Source: Flavivirga abyssicola (GTDB lineage Bacteria; Bacteroidota; Bacteroidia; Flavobacteriales; Flavobacteriaceae). Taken from it: 64,000 nt of DNA. The stretch covers positions 2,529,001 through 2,593,000 of the forward strand of contig NZ_CP141266.1 of NCBI RefSeq assembly GCF_030540775.2, given 5' to 3'. Below the pieces are notes generated by a model that was not told the origin of the DNA, ran no database searches, and saw only the letters and a program-made list of their open reading frames with translations. Below, piece by piece: positions 36,267 through 45,344 of this stretch (position 1 is the first letter of the stretch; every line of letters starts with the position of its first letter). The translations under genes and the position numbers were made by a program.

Positions 36267-37343
36267 TCATTTTTTTAATCTTTTCTTAATTGGCCAAAAG
36301 CTAAAGAAACCTGTAAGGACTAGAATTAATGGAAAAGAAATCCCTAACATAATATCTGCAATCCATAAATCTAACCGGTAGCTCCCTGTTTTTCCTGCTG
36401 CTAAATCTTCGCCCGTGATGTATGGCGATAAGTTATAGTATATAGCATACATAAGTAATCCCATGGAAGTAGCAACAATTATTTTATATAATCCTTTAAG
36501 GGGCTGTGAGGTTTTTTCAAAAAGTAAAAATTGCGTCATGTTATTTACTAAAAACACACCAAAAACCATACATATAGGCACTAAAACCATATATACCATG
36601 ATGTCCATTTTAATAACTTCTACAAAAAATGATTGAAAAGCAAAAGTAATAACGAGTACCAGCAGGGTATTTATTATGGTTTTAACAGGTTGTTTTCCAC
36701 CTGTCCATCTATCTAAAATCCAGCTATCAAATAATGCCAGATATAATATAATTGGGCAGCAGCTAATTATAAAGACTATGGCATTTACAAAATTAAAAGC
36801 ACCTTTTGGGTCTAAAATGTCAAGATACCACGGTGCTAAACCAGCAACGCTTTCATAATTAAAAAACAACACCCAAATTAAATAGGCTAGGGTATAAGCA
36901 AGTATTAAAGTTAAAATACCAACACCGACGATGTTCTTTACTCTTCCTATAAATGGCCAAAAGTTTACAACTACAGCTAACCAAATCGTAGTAATAATAA
37001 CAATAATCATGTAATGTGATAACTGTGGAGAAAGTATCCAATTCCCTTTTGCAAGAGTTAGTATGGTTAAACTGCCAATTACTAATCCGGAAAGTGCCGA
37101 GATTAACGTAAGTATGATACCTTTATAAGGCTGAGGTTTTTGATCTAAACCTTTAATAAACGGAAGGTTATTTTGCCATAAAATACCAATTATTATTTGT
37201 GTAGGAGTAGCAGCCATAAAGAAAAAAACGATCCATTGGTAATTCATGGCATTAGGTATTGCTGCTATGGAAAACGCCATGGCCATAACAAGTAGTAAGG
37301 CTAAAATACCATGTGTTAGAATTTGTTTTATTGAAGGTACCAT
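36267..37343 (-). CDS. polytopic inner-membrane protein, 358 aa
   Basis: About ten hydrophobic segments span the protein (for example ILALLLVMAMAFSIAAI, WIVFFFMAATPTQIIIGILW, YMIIVIITTIWLAVVVNFWPF). No MFS, ABC or BCCT signature is visible and I do not recognise the family. It is ten bases downstream of the FAD monooxygenase and 25 bases upstream of araC on the same strand, so it is part of the aromatic operon. Transport of the substrate or of an acid intermediate is a reasonable guess, nothing more. Confidence 0.6.
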   Translation of the reverse strand: MVPSIKQILTHGILALLLVMAMAFSIAAIPNAMNYQWIVFFFMAATPTQIIIGILWQNNLPFIKGLDQKPQPYKGIILTLISALSGLVIGSLTILTLAKGNWILSPQLSHYMIIVIITTIWLAVVVNFWPFIGRVKNIVGVGILTLILAYTLAYLIWVLFFNYESVAGLAPWYLDILDPKGAFNFVNAIVFIISCCPIILYLALFDSWILDRWTGGKQPVKTIINTLLVLVITFAFQSFFVEVIKMDIMVYMVLVPICMVFGVFLVNNMTQFLLFEKTSQPLKGLYKIIVATSMGLLMYAIYYNLSPYITGEDLAAGKTGSYRLDLWIADIMLGISFPLILVLTGFFSFWPIKKRLKK

Positions 37344-37353
37344 AGTCTTAATT

Positions 37354-39237
37354 TTAAGATTTTATTAATACATTATGTGCTTTAATAGCTTTAGCCGAAT
37401 TTATAAGGTCATTCCATTCATTAATATCTTCGGTTTTGTCCATGAGTAGCAAAATTAATTTGGCATTTAACTTATGACTTTCTTCTTCTGTTAACCCTTC
37501 ATGTGATTCTATTAAGGCTTTGTACATGTCATCTTTTAGGTGTTGTGGATTCATATCTTTTATATTAGATTTTGAATGGTCTTCAGAATTATTTGTAGCT
37601 TTTAAAATGGCATTTTTTATGCGTTTGTTGTCTAACACCTTTCCTCTTGAAGCTATGTAATGGTCTGGTCTTAACAAATACCAACTCCCTTTTTGTGCAT
37701 CGTATCTGTTTTTAAAATAATTATTATTATCAACTAAACCGTTATGATTTTGTGCATCCGAAATAACAATTACTTTTACGTTAAACATATCTGTTAAATC
37801 TGTAATGCCTTCGGGCTTTTCTCCGTATACTATTAAAGTAAAATCATGCCCTAGTTCGTCAATAAGGTATGTTGTTTTATCATGTTTTTTTAGTTCAACA
37901 TCATTAAACGAATATCCGGGTTGTAGGCTGGCTTGCCAATCATCAGAAGGATTGTCTGTAGATGTTAACGAAGAATCTAAATATTTAAAGGCATTTGAAA
38001 GTCTACCACTATTTACTAATTTTTGAGCAAACACATGGTCTTTTGCTAAATCTAGGGTTTGGTTTCTAAATATCGTACTTATTTTAGATTTAGGCGATAT
38101 AAAATCGGTAGCATTAGAAGAGTGATATATATTTTCGTCTGCTGCTGGACTTCGTTCTTCCTGATAGGTATCGAGGAGCGATTTTGGAGCTAATCCTTTT
38201 ATGACATAGGCCAATTTCCAAGATAAATTATCAGAATCCTGAACACCGCCATTAGCACCCCGAGCCCCAAATGGAGATACTTGATGTGCACTATCTCCGG
38301 CAAAAATAACTCTATCGTGAATCAAGTTATCCATACGCATGCATCTAAAATTATAAATACTGGTCCATTCTAATTCAAACTTGCAGTCGTCTCCTAGCAT
38401 TTTGCGTAAACGCTCTTTAATACGTTCTTGGTCTAATTCTTTAGTCTTGTCAATACCATCTCTGCCTAATTGTAAATCGATACGCCATACACCATCTGGT
38501 TCTTTGTGTAATAATGCTGAATACCCTTTATTAAATGGCGGATCGAACCAAAACCAACGTTCTGTTGGAAAATCATTTTCCATAGTAATGTCTGCAATAA
38601 GGAAATTTTCCTCAAATAATTCTCCTTTAAAAGGAAGATTCATAGCATTTCGGGTAGGGCTATGCACGCCGTCGCAAGCCAATAGATACTCAGATTCTAT
38701 AGTGTAGTTTCCTGTTTCGGTTTCAATTTTAAGAGTTACTTTGTCATCATCCTGAGCTATAAAATGGGCTTTACTTTGCCAGCGCAAATCAATTAAAGGG
38801 TTCTTATGTGCTTCATCGGCTAAGTATTCTTCAAAATAATATTGCTGTAGATTTATAAATGCAGGTATTTTATGTCCTTCCTCAGGTAGTAAGTTGAATT
38901 TATATACTTCTTCATTTTTATAAAATACTTTACCTAAGTTCCAGGTAATGCCTTTATTAATCATTCTAGATACAGCATCCGGGTTTATTCTATGCACTAT
39001 TTCCAGGCATTTTTTTGAAAAACACAATGCCCTACTACCAATACTTACCGAGTTTTCCTTACTAAAAACAACGCTAGATATACCTCGGTTAGCTAAGTCT
39101 AATGCTGTCGTTAAACCAACTGGACCAGCACCAATAATAGCAACCTGGTGTTTTGTTGGCGTATTAGAATTCATATCTGAAACCTTTTTAAGAGGATAGA
39201 TAGGATTCGTGTACGTTTTTGGTATAACCCATTTCAT
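37354..39237 (-). CDS. MhpA-like FAD-dependent aromatic monooxygenase with fused C-terminal small domain
   Basis: A 627-residue class A flavoprotein hydroxylase. The FAD-binding GAGPVGLTTALDLA is near residue 36; LLACDGVHSPTRNAM marks the DG motif; GDSAHQVSPFGARGANGGVQD is the second FAD motif. A thioredoxin-like region follows at about 440-545. Residues about 561-627 (DDMYKALIESHEGLTEEESH, LNAKLILLLMD) look like the small DUF2783-type protein that is usually encoded separately beside such hydroxylases. The long start is kept because homologous proteins also have a short PxxP-like lead before the FAD motif. It probably makes homogentisate from a hydroxyphenylacetate; the exact substrate is inferred. 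Confidence 0.82.
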   Translation of the reverse strand: MKWVIPKTYTNPIYPLKKVSDMNSNTPTKHQVAIIGAGPVGLTTALDLANRGISSVVFSKENSVSIGSRALCFSKKCLEIVHRINPDAVSRMINKGITWNLGKVFYKNEEVYKFNLLPEEGHKIPAFINLQQYYFEEYLADEAHKNPLIDLRWQSKAHFIAQDDDKVTLKIETETGNYTIESEYLLACDGVHSPTRNAMNLPFKGELFEENFLIADITMENDFPTERWFWFDPPFNKGYSALLHKEPDGVWRIDLQLGRDGIDKTKELDQERIKERLRKMLGDDCKFELEWTSIYNFRCMRMDNLIHDRVIFAGDSAHQVSPFGARGANGGVQDSDNLSWKLAYVIKGLAPKSLLDTYQEERSPAADENIYHSSNATDFISPKSKISTIFRNQTLDLAKDHVFAQKLVNSGRLSNAFKYLDSSLTSTDNPSDDWQASLQPGYSFNDVELKKHDKTTYLIDELGHDFTLIVYGEKPEGITDLTDMFNVKVIVISDAQNHNGLVDNNNYFKNRYDAQKGSWYLLRPDHYIASRGKVLDNKRIKNAILKATNNSEDHSKSNIKDMNPQHLKDDMYKALIESHEGLTEEESHKLNAKLILLLMDKTEDINEWNDLINSAKAIKAHNVLIKS

Positions 39238-39281
39238 AATATTAGCAGTTTTAATGATTATAATTGTAGCTCATTCATGTA

Positions 39282-40232
39282 TTATGAGTTTAACTCATTC
39301 CACATCTCTATGTCTCTTTCGTCAGTCCAAATTCTTGGATGAGAAATACCACTAGCTTCATCGTAAGCTCGTGTTACGTTAAAAGGCATGCAGTGTTCAA
39401 AAATCACCCATTTGCCAAAACGGGGTGTCATATTAGTCATTAAGGCGTCATAGCATTGTTTTAAAGTTTCGCCTCTGGTAACACTCAATAATGCTTCTTG
39501 ATATAGCATGGTTACAAATTCTGAAGTCATTTGAATCGCTTCTTGACATTCTACTTCATTTTTTAATGCTTCACCACGCCCTGGAACTAATGCTTTTGGT
39601 TTAAAATCACTTAATTTTTGAAGTGTTAGTGGCCAGTTTTTAAGTTGTGCGTCACCACAATATGGTGTTGCTCCATACTCTACTAAATCGCCAGCGAACA
39701 TCACTTTTTCATCTGGAACCCAAACGATACTATCACCTCGTGTATGCCCTTCGCCTACATGCATAATTTCTACTTTTTTATTACCAAGGTCTACAGTAAG
39801 TTTATCTTCAAAAATCATAGTAGGATGCGTAAGCCCAGGGATACTTTCATATCCTCTGAATAATCGTGGAAAGCGTTCAAATTCACTTTGCCAATCTTGA
39901 GCCCCACGCTCTTCAACCATTTCATTGGTTTTTTGAGACATGATAATTTCGTCTACACCATACTCGCTTGCTCCCAATACTCTTACTGCATGGTAATGTG
40001 TAAGTGCTAAATATTTTATAGGCTTATCTGTGACGCTACGTATTTTAGCAATAACGTCTTTTGCCATACGCGGTGTAGCCTGTGCTTCGACAACCATAAC
40101 ATAGTCATCTCCAATTATAACACCGCTATTAGGATCACCTTCAGCAGTGTATCCGTAACAGCCTTTTCCTAGTTCTACAAAAGAGATTTCTTTTTCTCCT
40201 AAATCAGCTTTTGATGCAAATTCTTTTGCCAT
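39282..40232 (-). CDS. divergent metallo-beta-lactamase-fold protein
   Basis: A 316-residue protein with the MBL fold order. The motif 2 position reads THYHAVRVLG instead of T-H-x-H-x-D-H-x-x-G: the two first histidines remain, but the Asp and third His are Val and Arg. Motif 3 (GEGHTRGDS) and motif 4 (FAGDLVE) are normal. The C-terminal His motif is PGRGE. One metal site is therefore probably altered or single-metal. It sits between the FAD hydroxylase and the CoA-transferase genes. The function is unknown; hydrolase, lactonase or isomerase activity on a ring-cleavage intermediate is possible. Confidence 0.8.
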   Translation of the reverse strand: MAKEFASKADLGEKEISFVELGKGCYGYTAEGDPNSGVIIGDDYVMVVEAQATPRMAKDVIAKIRSVTDKPIKYLALTHYHAVRVLGASEYGVDEIIMSQKTNEMVEERGAQDWQSEFERFPRLFRGYESIPGLTHPTMIFEDKLTVDLGNKKVEIMHVGEGHTRGDSIVWVPDEKVMFAGDLVEYGATPYCGDAQLKNWPLTLQKLSDFKPKALVPGRGEALKNEVECQEAIQMTSEFVTMLYQEALLSVTRGETLKQCYDALMTNMTPRFGKWVIFEHCMPFNVTRAYDEASGISHPRIWTDERDIEMWNELNS

Positions 40233-40304
40233 GGTTTTAATTTTTTATGTTCAATTATTATATATTTATTTCTGATATCTTGAATGCTCGTGTTGTTTTT
40301 TGTA

Positions 40305-40958
40305 CTACAAACACATTTCAAGTATTTCTCCTTCAATAATTAGATGGCCTTCTGTGGCCTCTTTTATAGTTTCTACTGAAACACCTGGTGCGCGTTCTAG
40401 TAGTTTAAATCCGTTTTTTGTTATTTCTAATACGGCTAGGTTGGTCACAATCTTTTTTACACATCCCACACCGGTTAATGGTAAAGAGCATCTTTTTAAT
40501 AGTTTGGATTCACCTCGTTTGTTGGTATGCATCATGGCTACGATAATGTTCTCTGCACTAGCCACCAAATCCATAGCACCCCCCATACCTTTTACCATTT
40601 TTTTCGGAATCTTCCAATTGGCGATATCACCGTTTTCTGCGACTTCCATAGCGCCTAATATGGTAAGGTCTACATGTTGTCCTCGGATCATTGAAAAACT
40701 CATTGACGAATCAAAAAAGCTCGCTCCTGCTAATGTGGTGATGGTTTGTTTTCCTGCATTAATGACATCGGCATCTTCTTCCCCTTCAAATGGGAAAGGC
40801 CCCATACCTAATACCCCATTTTCACTTTGAAACTCTACTTCGATATCGTTTCGTACATAGTTGGCTACTAGAGTAGGAATACCTATCCCTAGATTAACAT
40901 AATAGCCATCTTGTACTTCTTTTGCGATTCGTTTTGCTATGCCTGTTTTGTCTAACAT
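40305..40958 (-). CDS. scoB: 3-oxoacid CoA-transferase subunit B
   Basis: A 217-residue subunit. GIGIPTLVANYV near residue 25 and the catalytic Glu46 in FQSENGVLGMGP are diagnostic. With subunit A it moves CoA from succinyl-CoA to acetoacetate, the end product of homogentisate breakdown. It is separated from scoA by a 121-base gap filled by a palindromic repeat, which is longer than usual for this pair. Confidence 0.93.
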   Translation of the reverse strand: MLDKTGIAKRIAKEVQDGYYVNLGIGIPTLVANYVRNDIEVEFQSENGVLGMGPFPFEGEEDADVINAGKQTITTLAGASFFDSSMSFSMIRGQHVDLTILGAMEVAENGDIANWKIPKKMVKGMGGAMDLVASAENIIVAMMHTNKRGESKLLKRCSLPLTGVGCVKKIVTNLAVLEITKNGFKLLERAPGVSVETIKEATEGHLIIEGEILEMCL

Positions 40959-40975
40959 CTGTTTTTCCTTTTTGT

Positions 40976-41068
40976 CATTCCTGCGAAGGCAGGAATCTTT
41001 CCAATTGAAACTTAATTTTTAAAAGTGGATTCCTGCCTTACTGAAACAAGTTCAGCACAAGTTGCAGG
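40976..41068. repeat. palindromic intergenic repeat between scoA and scoB
   Basis: ATTCCTGC-GAAG-GCAGGAAT forms a hairpin at 40979-40998, and further copies of the core (GATTCCTGCC at 41030, GCAGGAATGA at 41063) follow. The same hairpin recurs at 52404-52423 and inverted at 52513-52532. It is a dispersed repeat that has inserted between two subunit genes of one enzyme. Confidence 0.65.
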
Positions 41069-41079
41069 AATGAAACCCT

Positions 41080-41796
41080 TTATTGTCTTAGTCTTACGGT
41101 TCTCTGTTCAATACGTTTTTCATAAGTATCTCCTTGAAAAATACGTTGTACAAATATCCCTGGAATATGAATTTGGTTAGGGTCTAATGTGCCCAGTGGC
41201 ACTAATTCTTCAACTTCAGCCACCGTTATTTTAGCTGCCCCACACATATTCGGGTTAAAGTTTCTGGCAGTTCCTTTAAATATTAGGTTTCCTGCTGCAT
41301 CGCCTTTCCATGCTTTTACAAAAGCGAAATCGGCTTTAAAGGCATGTTCCAGTACATACATTTTACCATCAAACTCACGGGTTTCTTTGCCTTCAGCTAC
41401 TTCGGTGCCATAGCCTGCCGGGGTGTACACTGCTGGAAATCCAGCTTGGGCAGCACGACAACGTTCTGCTAACGTGCCTTGTGGTATGAGTTCTACATCT
41501 AATTCTCCTGATAACATCTGGCGCTCAAACTCATCATTTTCTCCCACATAAGACGATACCATTTTTTTAATTTGTTTTTGCTGAAGTAATAACCCTAACC
41601 CAAAATTATCTACACCGGCATTGTTTGAGATACAAGTGAGTCCTGATACGCCTAATTTTACCAATTTTGCAATCGCATTTTCGGGAATACCGCTCAATCC
41701 GAAGCCGCCTAACATTAAGGTCATGCCATCTTTTACGCCTGATAAAGCTTCTGAAATGTTATTTACTTTTTTGTTAATCATTTTTAATGAGTTCAT
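41080..41796 (-). CDS. scoA: 3-oxoacid CoA-transferase subunit A
   Basis: A 238-residue subunit. [13 protein letters not shown] near residue 32, [12 protein letters not shown], and [18 protein letters not shown] are characteristic of the alpha subunit. ATG 41796 gives a five-residue lead before MINKKVNN; the ATG at 41781 is an alternative. With subunit B it activates acetoacetate to acetoacetyl-CoA, linking the homogentisate route to thiolysis. Confidence 0.93.
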   Translation of the reverse strand: MNSLKMINKKVNNISEALSGVKDGMTLMLGGFGLSGIPENAIAKLVKLGVSGLTCISNNAGVDNFGLGLLLQQKQIKKMVSSYVGENDEFERQMLSGELDVELIPQGTLAERCRAAQAGFPAVYTPAGYGTEVAEGKETREFDGKMYVLEHAFKADFAFVKAWKGDAAGNLIFKGTARNFNPNMCGAAKITVAEVEELVPLGTLDPNQIHIPGIFVQRIFQGDTYEKRIEQRTVRLRQ

Positions 41797-41874
41797 TTTT
41801 TTTAGATTAAATAAACCTTTCGACTGCGCTCAAGGAGACAACTGGTGTAGCATTTAATACAATATTTTATTCCA

Positions 41875-42768
41875 TTAATTCATACAGAACAATACTTCTA
41901 GAGCTGTTTCTGTTTCATTATTATTTATAAAGCCCTGCGCGTATTTATGCAATTCGTTTTGCCTTACTGCGCTATCTTCAATTTGAAAAATACGTTGAAT
42001 GTCTTCTGAATTTTTATGCTTTTCTATTTGAGATACAGTTGGTATGTGCTCTAAGTTTCCTAATCGCCCTAAGTTGTTCCCTGAAAGGATATTACTTTTA
42101 AATACATGTGCTGGCAAATTATCTACACCTATCCCTTTATTAAAAATGGGTTTTGGTATTTCGAATAAGGCATCGCCACTTGCTCTACAGTACCAACTTT
42201 CTCCCATACGAGCTACTAAGTCTAATTTTTGTGTGTCTAAGCTACCTTTACCATTCAAATATTGTTCTTGAATATGAATGCATTCTATTTTAGAGATCAC
42301 CAAATTTCCTGCACCACCTTCTTGTCCTAATTCTATAACTTTTTGAACGGTACATTCAAAGGATACTGGTGATTCTACTACCCTTGGGGGTTTTACAATT
42401 TCTGATGGGATTTCTGTAAGACCTGCTTTTTTAAATTCGTTAACTCCTTTAGTATATTCGGTACTAGACAATGAGGTTTGCTCAACAATGCTATGGTTTA
42501 CAATGTTTATAACCACTTCATTTACCACTTTTACATTTTCATAGGTGTGTTTAACCGTATTGTCTCTTCCACGTCTTGCTGGTGAAAAAATTAAAATAGG
42601 TGGATTGGCACTAAAAACATTGAAAAAACTAAACGGACTTAAATTTACATGACCATTAGCGTCAATTGTACTGGCTAAAGCAATAGGTCGAGGCGCAACT
42701 GCAGAAAGCAAAATTTGATGCAATTCTGAAGTTTTAATCGTTTTTGGATCTATCGTTTTAGTAGCCAT
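41875..42768 (-). CDS. flavin-reductase-like (DIM6/NTAB family) protein
   Basis: A 297-residue protein. The first 200 residues match FMN-binding flavin reductase-like proteins: SAVAPRPIALASTID, NLSPFSFFNVFSANPP, ESPVSFECTV. A C-terminal extension of about 90 residues (from about IPTVSQIEKHK) is helical. It is two bases from fumarylacetoacetase on the same strand. Such proteins recur beside hmgA and fah genes in Bacteroidota, but the biochemical role is not settled; supplying reduced flavin, or an isomerase-like role, are options. Confidence 0.8.
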   Translation of the reverse strand: MATKTIDPKTIKTSELHQILLSAVAPRPIALASTIDANGHVNLSPFSFFNVFSANPPILIFSPARRGRDNTVKHTYENVKVVNEVVINIVNHSIVEQTSLSSTEYTKGVNEFKKAGLTEIPSEIVKPPRVVESPVSFECTVQKVIELGQEGGAGNLVISKIECIHIQEQYLNGKGSLDTQKLDLVARMGESWYCRASGDALFEIPKPIFNKGIGVDNLPAHVFKSNILSGNNLGRLGNLEHIPTVSQIEKHKNSEDIQRIFQIEDSAVRQNELHKYAQGFINNNETETALEVLFCMN

Positions 42769-42770
42769 TA

Positions 42771-44027
42771 TTAATTGTTTTTTGCTGGTAATAGCTTTGT
42801 TCTTACTTCTCCAAACCCGACACGCATTGTTTCATTTTCACAATAACCACGCATAATAACTGTATCGTTATCATTAATGAATTTGCGTTCCGACCCATCG
42901 TTAAGTTTTATTGGTTTTTGTCCTGCCCAAGCTAATTCTAACATAGAGCCGTAACTATCTGGAGATTTTCCGCTTATTGTCCCTGATCCCATCATATCTC
43001 CAACAGTCAGATTACAGCCATTCATGGTATGATGTGCTAATTGTTGTGCCATATTCCAATACATATATTTAAAGTTGGAGTTGCTTATGGTGGTTTCCGC
43101 TTTGTTTTCGGGTTGTAAAGCCACTTCTAATTTAATATCGTAATTCTTTTTACCTGAATATTTTAAATAGGACAACACATCTGGTTCTTGTTCTGGTCCC
43201 TGAACTCTAAAAGGCTCTAGGGCTTCCATTGTTACTACCCAGGGAGAAATTGAAGAGGCAAAGTTTTTTGCTAAAAAGGGTCCTAATGGAATGTATTCCC
43301 ATTTTTGTACATCTCTGGCCGACCAGTCGTTAAAAACAACTTTCCCAAAAATATAGTCTTCGGCAATATTTGTATTTAGGGTTTCACCTAAGTTGGTGCT
43401 TTTCCCTATAATGTATGCCATTTCCAATTCGAAATCTATGCGTTTCGATGTAGTGTAAATAGGTTTATCTTCTCCTATTGGAAGAATTTGTCCCATTGGT
43501 CTGTGTACATCTTCACCACTACTTATTATGGAAGATGCTCTACCATGATAGCCTACAGGAATATGTTTCCAGTTAGGTAACAAAGCGTTTTCCGGATCTC
43601 TAAACATTTTGCCAACATTGGTGGCATGTTCTATACTAGAATAAAAATCAGTGTAATCCCGTATAAAAACGGGAAGATGCATATTAGCATCGCTTTGTAA
43701 AACAAAGGCTTTTGTATTTCCTTTTAAAACAGAATTGTCGTTGATTAATTCTTTTTGAATGGTTAGCCTAACGTCGTTAGTTATTGTTTTTCCTAAATCA
43801 ATAAACGGATTTAAAAATTCATTTTTAAAAACAACATCTTCTATACTTAAATGATCGAAAACCCCTAGATGATTGGCTACACTTAAATCTAAAATATACT
43901 CACCAATGGCTACACCTATACGTTTGGTATCATCTGAATTAGAAAAAATTCCAAACGGGATATTATGAATTGAAAAATCTGAATTTTCGGGTATAGTAAC
44001 CCAACTTGAGCTATTTGTTATCATCAT
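42771..44027 (-). CDS. fahA: fumarylacetoacetase
   Basis: A 418-residue enzyme, the usual length. An N-terminal SH3-like domain is followed by the catalytic domain with RASSIISSGEDVHRP, FELEMAYIIG (metal-binding acids), VVFNDWSARDVQKWEYIPLG, LAKNFASSISPWV and MGSGTISGKSPDSYGS. It splits fumarylacetoacetate into fumarate and acetoacetate. Ten bases separate it from homogentisate dioxygenase upstream, so the genes are co-transcribed. Confidence 0.95.
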   Translation of the reverse strand: MMITNSSSWVTIPENSDFSIHNIPFGIFSNSDDTKRIGVAIGEYILDLSVANHLGVFDHLSIEDVVFKNEFLNPFIDLGKTITNDVRLTIQKELINDNSVLKGNTKAFVLQSDANMHLPVFIRDYTDFYSSIEHATNVGKMFRDPENALLPNWKHIPVGYHGRASSIISSGEDVHRPMGQILPIGEDKPIYTTSKRIDFELEMAYIIGKSTNLGETLNTNIAEDYIFGKVVFNDWSARDVQKWEYIPLGPFLAKNFASSISPWVVTMEALEPFRVQGPEQEPDVLSYLKYSGKKNYDIKLEVALQPENKAETTISNSNFKYMYWNMAQQLAHHTMNGCNLTVGDMMGSGTISGKSPDSYGSMLELAWAGQKPIKLNDGSERKFINDNDTVIMRGYCENETMRVGFGEVRTKLLPAKNN

Positions 44028-44036
44028 TTATATTAT

Positions 44037-45218
44037 TTAATCTAACCAAGATGTATGATACGTTTCATCTGCTATTTTCATGGCTTCTTCTGTTACTTTT
44101 AAAGGTTTAAAAGTGTCTACCATGACGGCAAGTTCTTCTGTTTTTGTTTCTCCAATACTTCGTTCGGCTGCTCCTGGGTGTGGACCGTGAGGAATACCTG
44201 CTGGATGCAATGAAATATGTCCTGCATCAACATCATTTCTACTCATAAAATCACCATCAACATAATACAAAACTTCATCACTATCTATATTGCTGTGGTT
44301 ATAAGGCGCAGGAATACTATCTGGGTGGTAATCGTATAATCTTGGTACAAAACTGCAGATTACAAAAGCATTGGTTTCAAAGGTTTGGTGTACTGGTGGC
44401 GGCTGATGAATTCTACCTGTTATAGGTTCGAAATCATGAATTGAAAAGGCATATGGATAATTAAATCCGTCATAACCTACCACATCAAAAGGATGTGTTG
44501 CGTAAACAACTTCAATAATATCATTCTGCTTTTTAATTTTCATTAGAAACTCGCCCTTTTCATCATGAGTTTCTAACTCTGATGGACGACGAATATCACG
44601 CTCGCAAAATGGTGAGTGTTCAAGTAATTGACCAAACCAGTTTCTATAACGTTTTGGCGTATAAACCGGACTATAAGATTCTACTATAAATAAGCGATTG
44701 TCTTCTGTATTGAAATCTATTTGATAAATCATACCTCTTGGGATTACTAAATAATCACCATAACTAAAGGTTAGATTTCCCATATGCGTACGCAATGTTC
44801 CTGTTCCTTTATGGATAAAAAGCACTTCATCTGCATCGGTATTTTTATAAAAATAATCTCGTAATGATTTTTTGGGTGCTGCCAGAATAATATTGCAATC
44901 ATTATTAGTTAGTATAATCTTTCTACTATCTAAATAGTCACCCTCTGCAGGAACATCGAAACCTGTAAATTTATAAGACTTTAAATTATTTGCCTTAGCA
45001 ACTTTAGGTGCTATACTATATTGCTTTACTATTTTTTTAACCTGAGTTGGTCTGTGCTCGTGATATAAGTTTGATGACATGCCGTCAAAACCTATGGTTC
45101 CAAATAATTGTTCGTAATATAAATCACCATTTGGCTTTCTAAAAATGGTGTGTCTCTTCTTTGGAATGTCTCCTAATTTATGATAAAAAGGCATGATTAT
45201 AAATTTTTGTTGATACAA
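44037..45218 (-). CDS. hmgA: homogentisate 1,2-dioxygenase
   Basis: A 393-residue cupin-type iron dioxygenase that opens the homogentisate ring to maleylacetoacetate. The metal region has PYNHSNIDSDEVLYYVDGDF (His308, Glu315 candidates) and LHPAGIPHGPHPG (His338, His344). PPPVHQTFETNAFVICSFVPR is also typical. The ATG at 45218 is followed by a short lead; MPFYHKLGDIPKKRH (ATG 45194) is a possible inner start and matches the usual N-terminus better. It heads the minus-strand cluster, divergent from a TetR gene. Confidence 0.95.
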   Translation of the reverse strand: MYQQKFIIMPFYHKLGDIPKKRHTIFRKPNGDLYYEQLFGTIGFDGMSSNLYHEHRPTQVKKIVKQYSIAPKVAKANNLKSYKFTGFDVPAEGDYLDSRKIILTNNDCNIILAAPKKSLRDYFYKNTDADEVLFIHKGTGTLRTHMGNLTFSYGDYLVIPRGMIYQIDFNTEDNRLFIVESYSPVYTPKRYRNWFGQLLEHSPFCERDIRRPSELETHDEKGEFLMKIKKQNDIIEVVYATHPFDVVGYDGFNYPYAFSIHDFEPITGRIHQPPPVHQTFETNAFVICSFVPRLYDYHPDSIPAPYNHSNIDSDEVLYYVDGDFMSRNDVDAGHISLHPAGIPHGPHPGAAERSIGETKTEELAVMVDTFKPLKVTEEAMKIADETYHTSWLD

Positions 45219-45246
45219 ACATAAACAATTGTTGATTAAAATACAA
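45207..45246 (-). promoter_or_regulatory. hmgA promoter with overlapping palindromic operator
   Basis: On the minus strand TATGTTTG (45216-45223) fits the -7 box and TTG (45244-45246) the -33 box, 20 bases apart. Between them lies the perfect palindrome AACAATTGTT (45224-45233). TTGTTGAT also occurs twice, 22 bases apart (45207, 45229). A repressor bound to the palindrome would block the promoter. The adjacent TetR protein is the obvious candidate. Confidence 0.5.
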
Positions 45247-45344
45247 CATTTTTTTATTTAAAGTGATTTTATTGTTATCTTGCACCACATAATTATATGG
45301 TAATATTAATGCGGTAAGTATTACTGAACATAGAAAAATCTACA

